DNA from: Hyalangium gracile
Lineage (GTDB): Bacteria; Myxococcota; Myxococcia; Myxococcales; Myxococcaceae
Direction: 5' to 3'
NCBI RefSeq assembly: GCF_020103725.1
Contig: NZ_JAHXBG010000036.1
Location: 1 to 64,000, forward strand
DNA: 64,000 nt
The notes under the pieces were generated by a model. It was given only the letters and a program-made list of their open reading frames with translations. It did not search any database and was not told the origin of the DNA. Positions 63,363 through 64,000 of the stretch are shown piece after piece (the first letter of the stretch is position 1; every line of letters starts with the position of its first letter). Made by a program: the position numbers and the translations under genes.

Positions 63363-64000
63363 ATGGAGGAACGGACCTCATTGAGAAACCCTGCCACGTT
63401 GGAAGCTCCTGCTGTCCGCCCCACCTCTGCCAAGGTCGATGTCCGGGACAACGAGACCGCCCTGGCCCTGTGCGGTAACCAGAACGAAAACCTGAAGCTC
63501 ATCGAGCGGCGCCTGGGCGTGCGCGTGGGTCAGCGCGGCACGGAGCTGCTCCTGTCCGGCCCCGCCGACGCGGTGGCCTTCGCGGTGCGGCTCGTGGAGA
63601 ACCTCGAGGAGATGATTCGGGCCGGCCGGCCCGTCTACCGGGAAGACGTGGAGCAGGGCATCAAGGTCCTGGGCCGCGGCGGCGCGGAGTCTCTCGGCGA
63701 GGTGATGTTGGGGCCCGTCCTCAAGAGCTCGGGCAACCGCCAGATTGCTCCCAAGAGCATTGCCCAGAAGCGCTACGTGGAGGCCATCCGCGCCCACGAC
63801 ATCGTCTTCGGCATCGGCCCTGCGGGTACGGGGAAGACGTACCTGGCCATGGCCATGGCGGTGGCCTTCCTGCAGGAGCGCAAGGTCAAGCGCATCATCC
63901 TGGCGCGGCCCGCCGTGGAGGCGGGTGAGAAGCTCGGCTTCCTGCCGGGCGACCTGGCGGAGAAGGTGAACCCGTACCTGCGGCCGCTCTATGACGCGCT
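63363..64000 (+). CDS. phoH: PhoH-family ATPase, N-terminal part
   Basis: The frame is open to the right edge, showing about 212 residues. The N-terminal KH-like region (NQNENLKLIERRLGVRVGQR) is followed by the PhoH ATPase core with Walker A GIGPAGTGKTYLAMA and RPAVEAGEKLGFLPGDLAEK. PhoH-like (YbeZ) proteins work with YbeY in ribosome and RNA maturation; ybeY would be expected downstream, beyond the window. ATG 63363 has GAAGG upstream; TTG 63381, with GGAGGA ahead of it, is an alternative. It is not in the visible Pho-box set despite the name. Confidence 0.92.
   Translation, partial: MEERTSLRNPATLEAPAVRPTSAKVDVRDNETALALCGNQNENLKLIERRLGVRVGQRGTELLLSGPADAVAFAVRLVENLEEMIRAGRPVYREDVEQGIKVLGRGGAESLGEVMLGPVLKSSGNRQIAPKSIAQKRYVEAIRAHDIVFGIGPAGTGKTYLAMAMAVAFLQERKVKRIILARPAVEAGEKLGFLPGDLAEKVNPYLRPLYDA

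Overview
The window is a GC-rich chromosomal segment from a myxobacterium (Myxococcota, suborder Cystobacterineae; an Archangium/Cystobacter/Stigmatella-type organism is my inference). Supporting signs are an IF3 gene with an ATC start and a C-terminal tail like Myxococcus Dsg, Myxococcus-type cysteine-rich repeats in two large surface proteins, an accessory chemosensory cluster, DUF4388-type proteins and overlapping GTG/TTG/ATG starts. Apart from the left edge this is core genome; no insertion sequence, CRISPR array or complete RNA gene was found.

Region by region: (1) 1-2480 looks like the right end of an integrated element: an XRE regulator with a palindromic divergent operator, two orphan proteins, a cluster of ten GGTTCC/GGAACC hexamers, an excisionase-like HTH gene, and a 3' fragment of tRNA-Arg(CCG) with its terminator, a probable attachment site. 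(2) 2.6-15.6 kb, all minus strand: a CNNM/CorC protein, a lone receiver, a metallophosphoesterase, a ceramide-glucosyltransferase-like enzyme, phoU-pstBACS, two PhoB-type regulators, PhoR, SixA and a second phosphoesterase. Five candidate Pho boxes (TGTCAC-type repeats in 11-bp phase) tie these into one phosphate-starvation regulon that seems to include the glycolipid synthase. (3) 15.7-17.1 kb: a small lipoprotein and a TPR protein. (4) 17.2-22.9 kb, plus strand: yceD-rpmF-[plsX relic]-fabH-fabD-fabG-acpP-fabF; plsX survives only as a degraded N-terminal stub. (5) 22.9-29.7 kb: rpiB, glyA, nrdR, ribD, ribE, ribBA, ribH, nusB and a stand-alone M17 N-terminal domain; the GTP cyclohydrolase II half of RibBA has lost key motifs.

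(6) 29.7-37.9 kb: a tightly overlapping chemosensory operon cheY-cheA-cheW-cheW-HEAT-cheR-cheB-cheY without a chemoreceptor. (7) 37.9-41.3 kb: a two-gene ABC exporter and an ArsR/SRPBCC pair with a visible promoter and operator. (8) 41.3-46 kb, minus strand: a HAMP hybrid histidine kinase, infC (ATC start), and a RluA-like pseudouridine synthase whose catalytic aspartate is glutamate. (9) 46.1-54.3 kb, minus strand: two paralogous giant surface proteins with a shared uncharacterised N-terminal domain, Cys-rich repeats, 12 versus 3 two-cysteine Ig-like repeats and a choice-of-anchor-A C-terminus; both genes carry a related 45-bp upstream element. (10) 54.5-64 kb: leuS, a zinc-ribbon membrane protein, an LptE-like lipoprotein, rpsT, a MazG-VOC fusion, a TPR/zinc-ribbon membrane protein, a DUF4388 protein and the start of phoH.

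Assignments rest on reading motifs and gene order only; no database search was possible. Start codons were moved from the longest frame to internal starts where a ribosome site, gene overlap or family N-terminus supported it.
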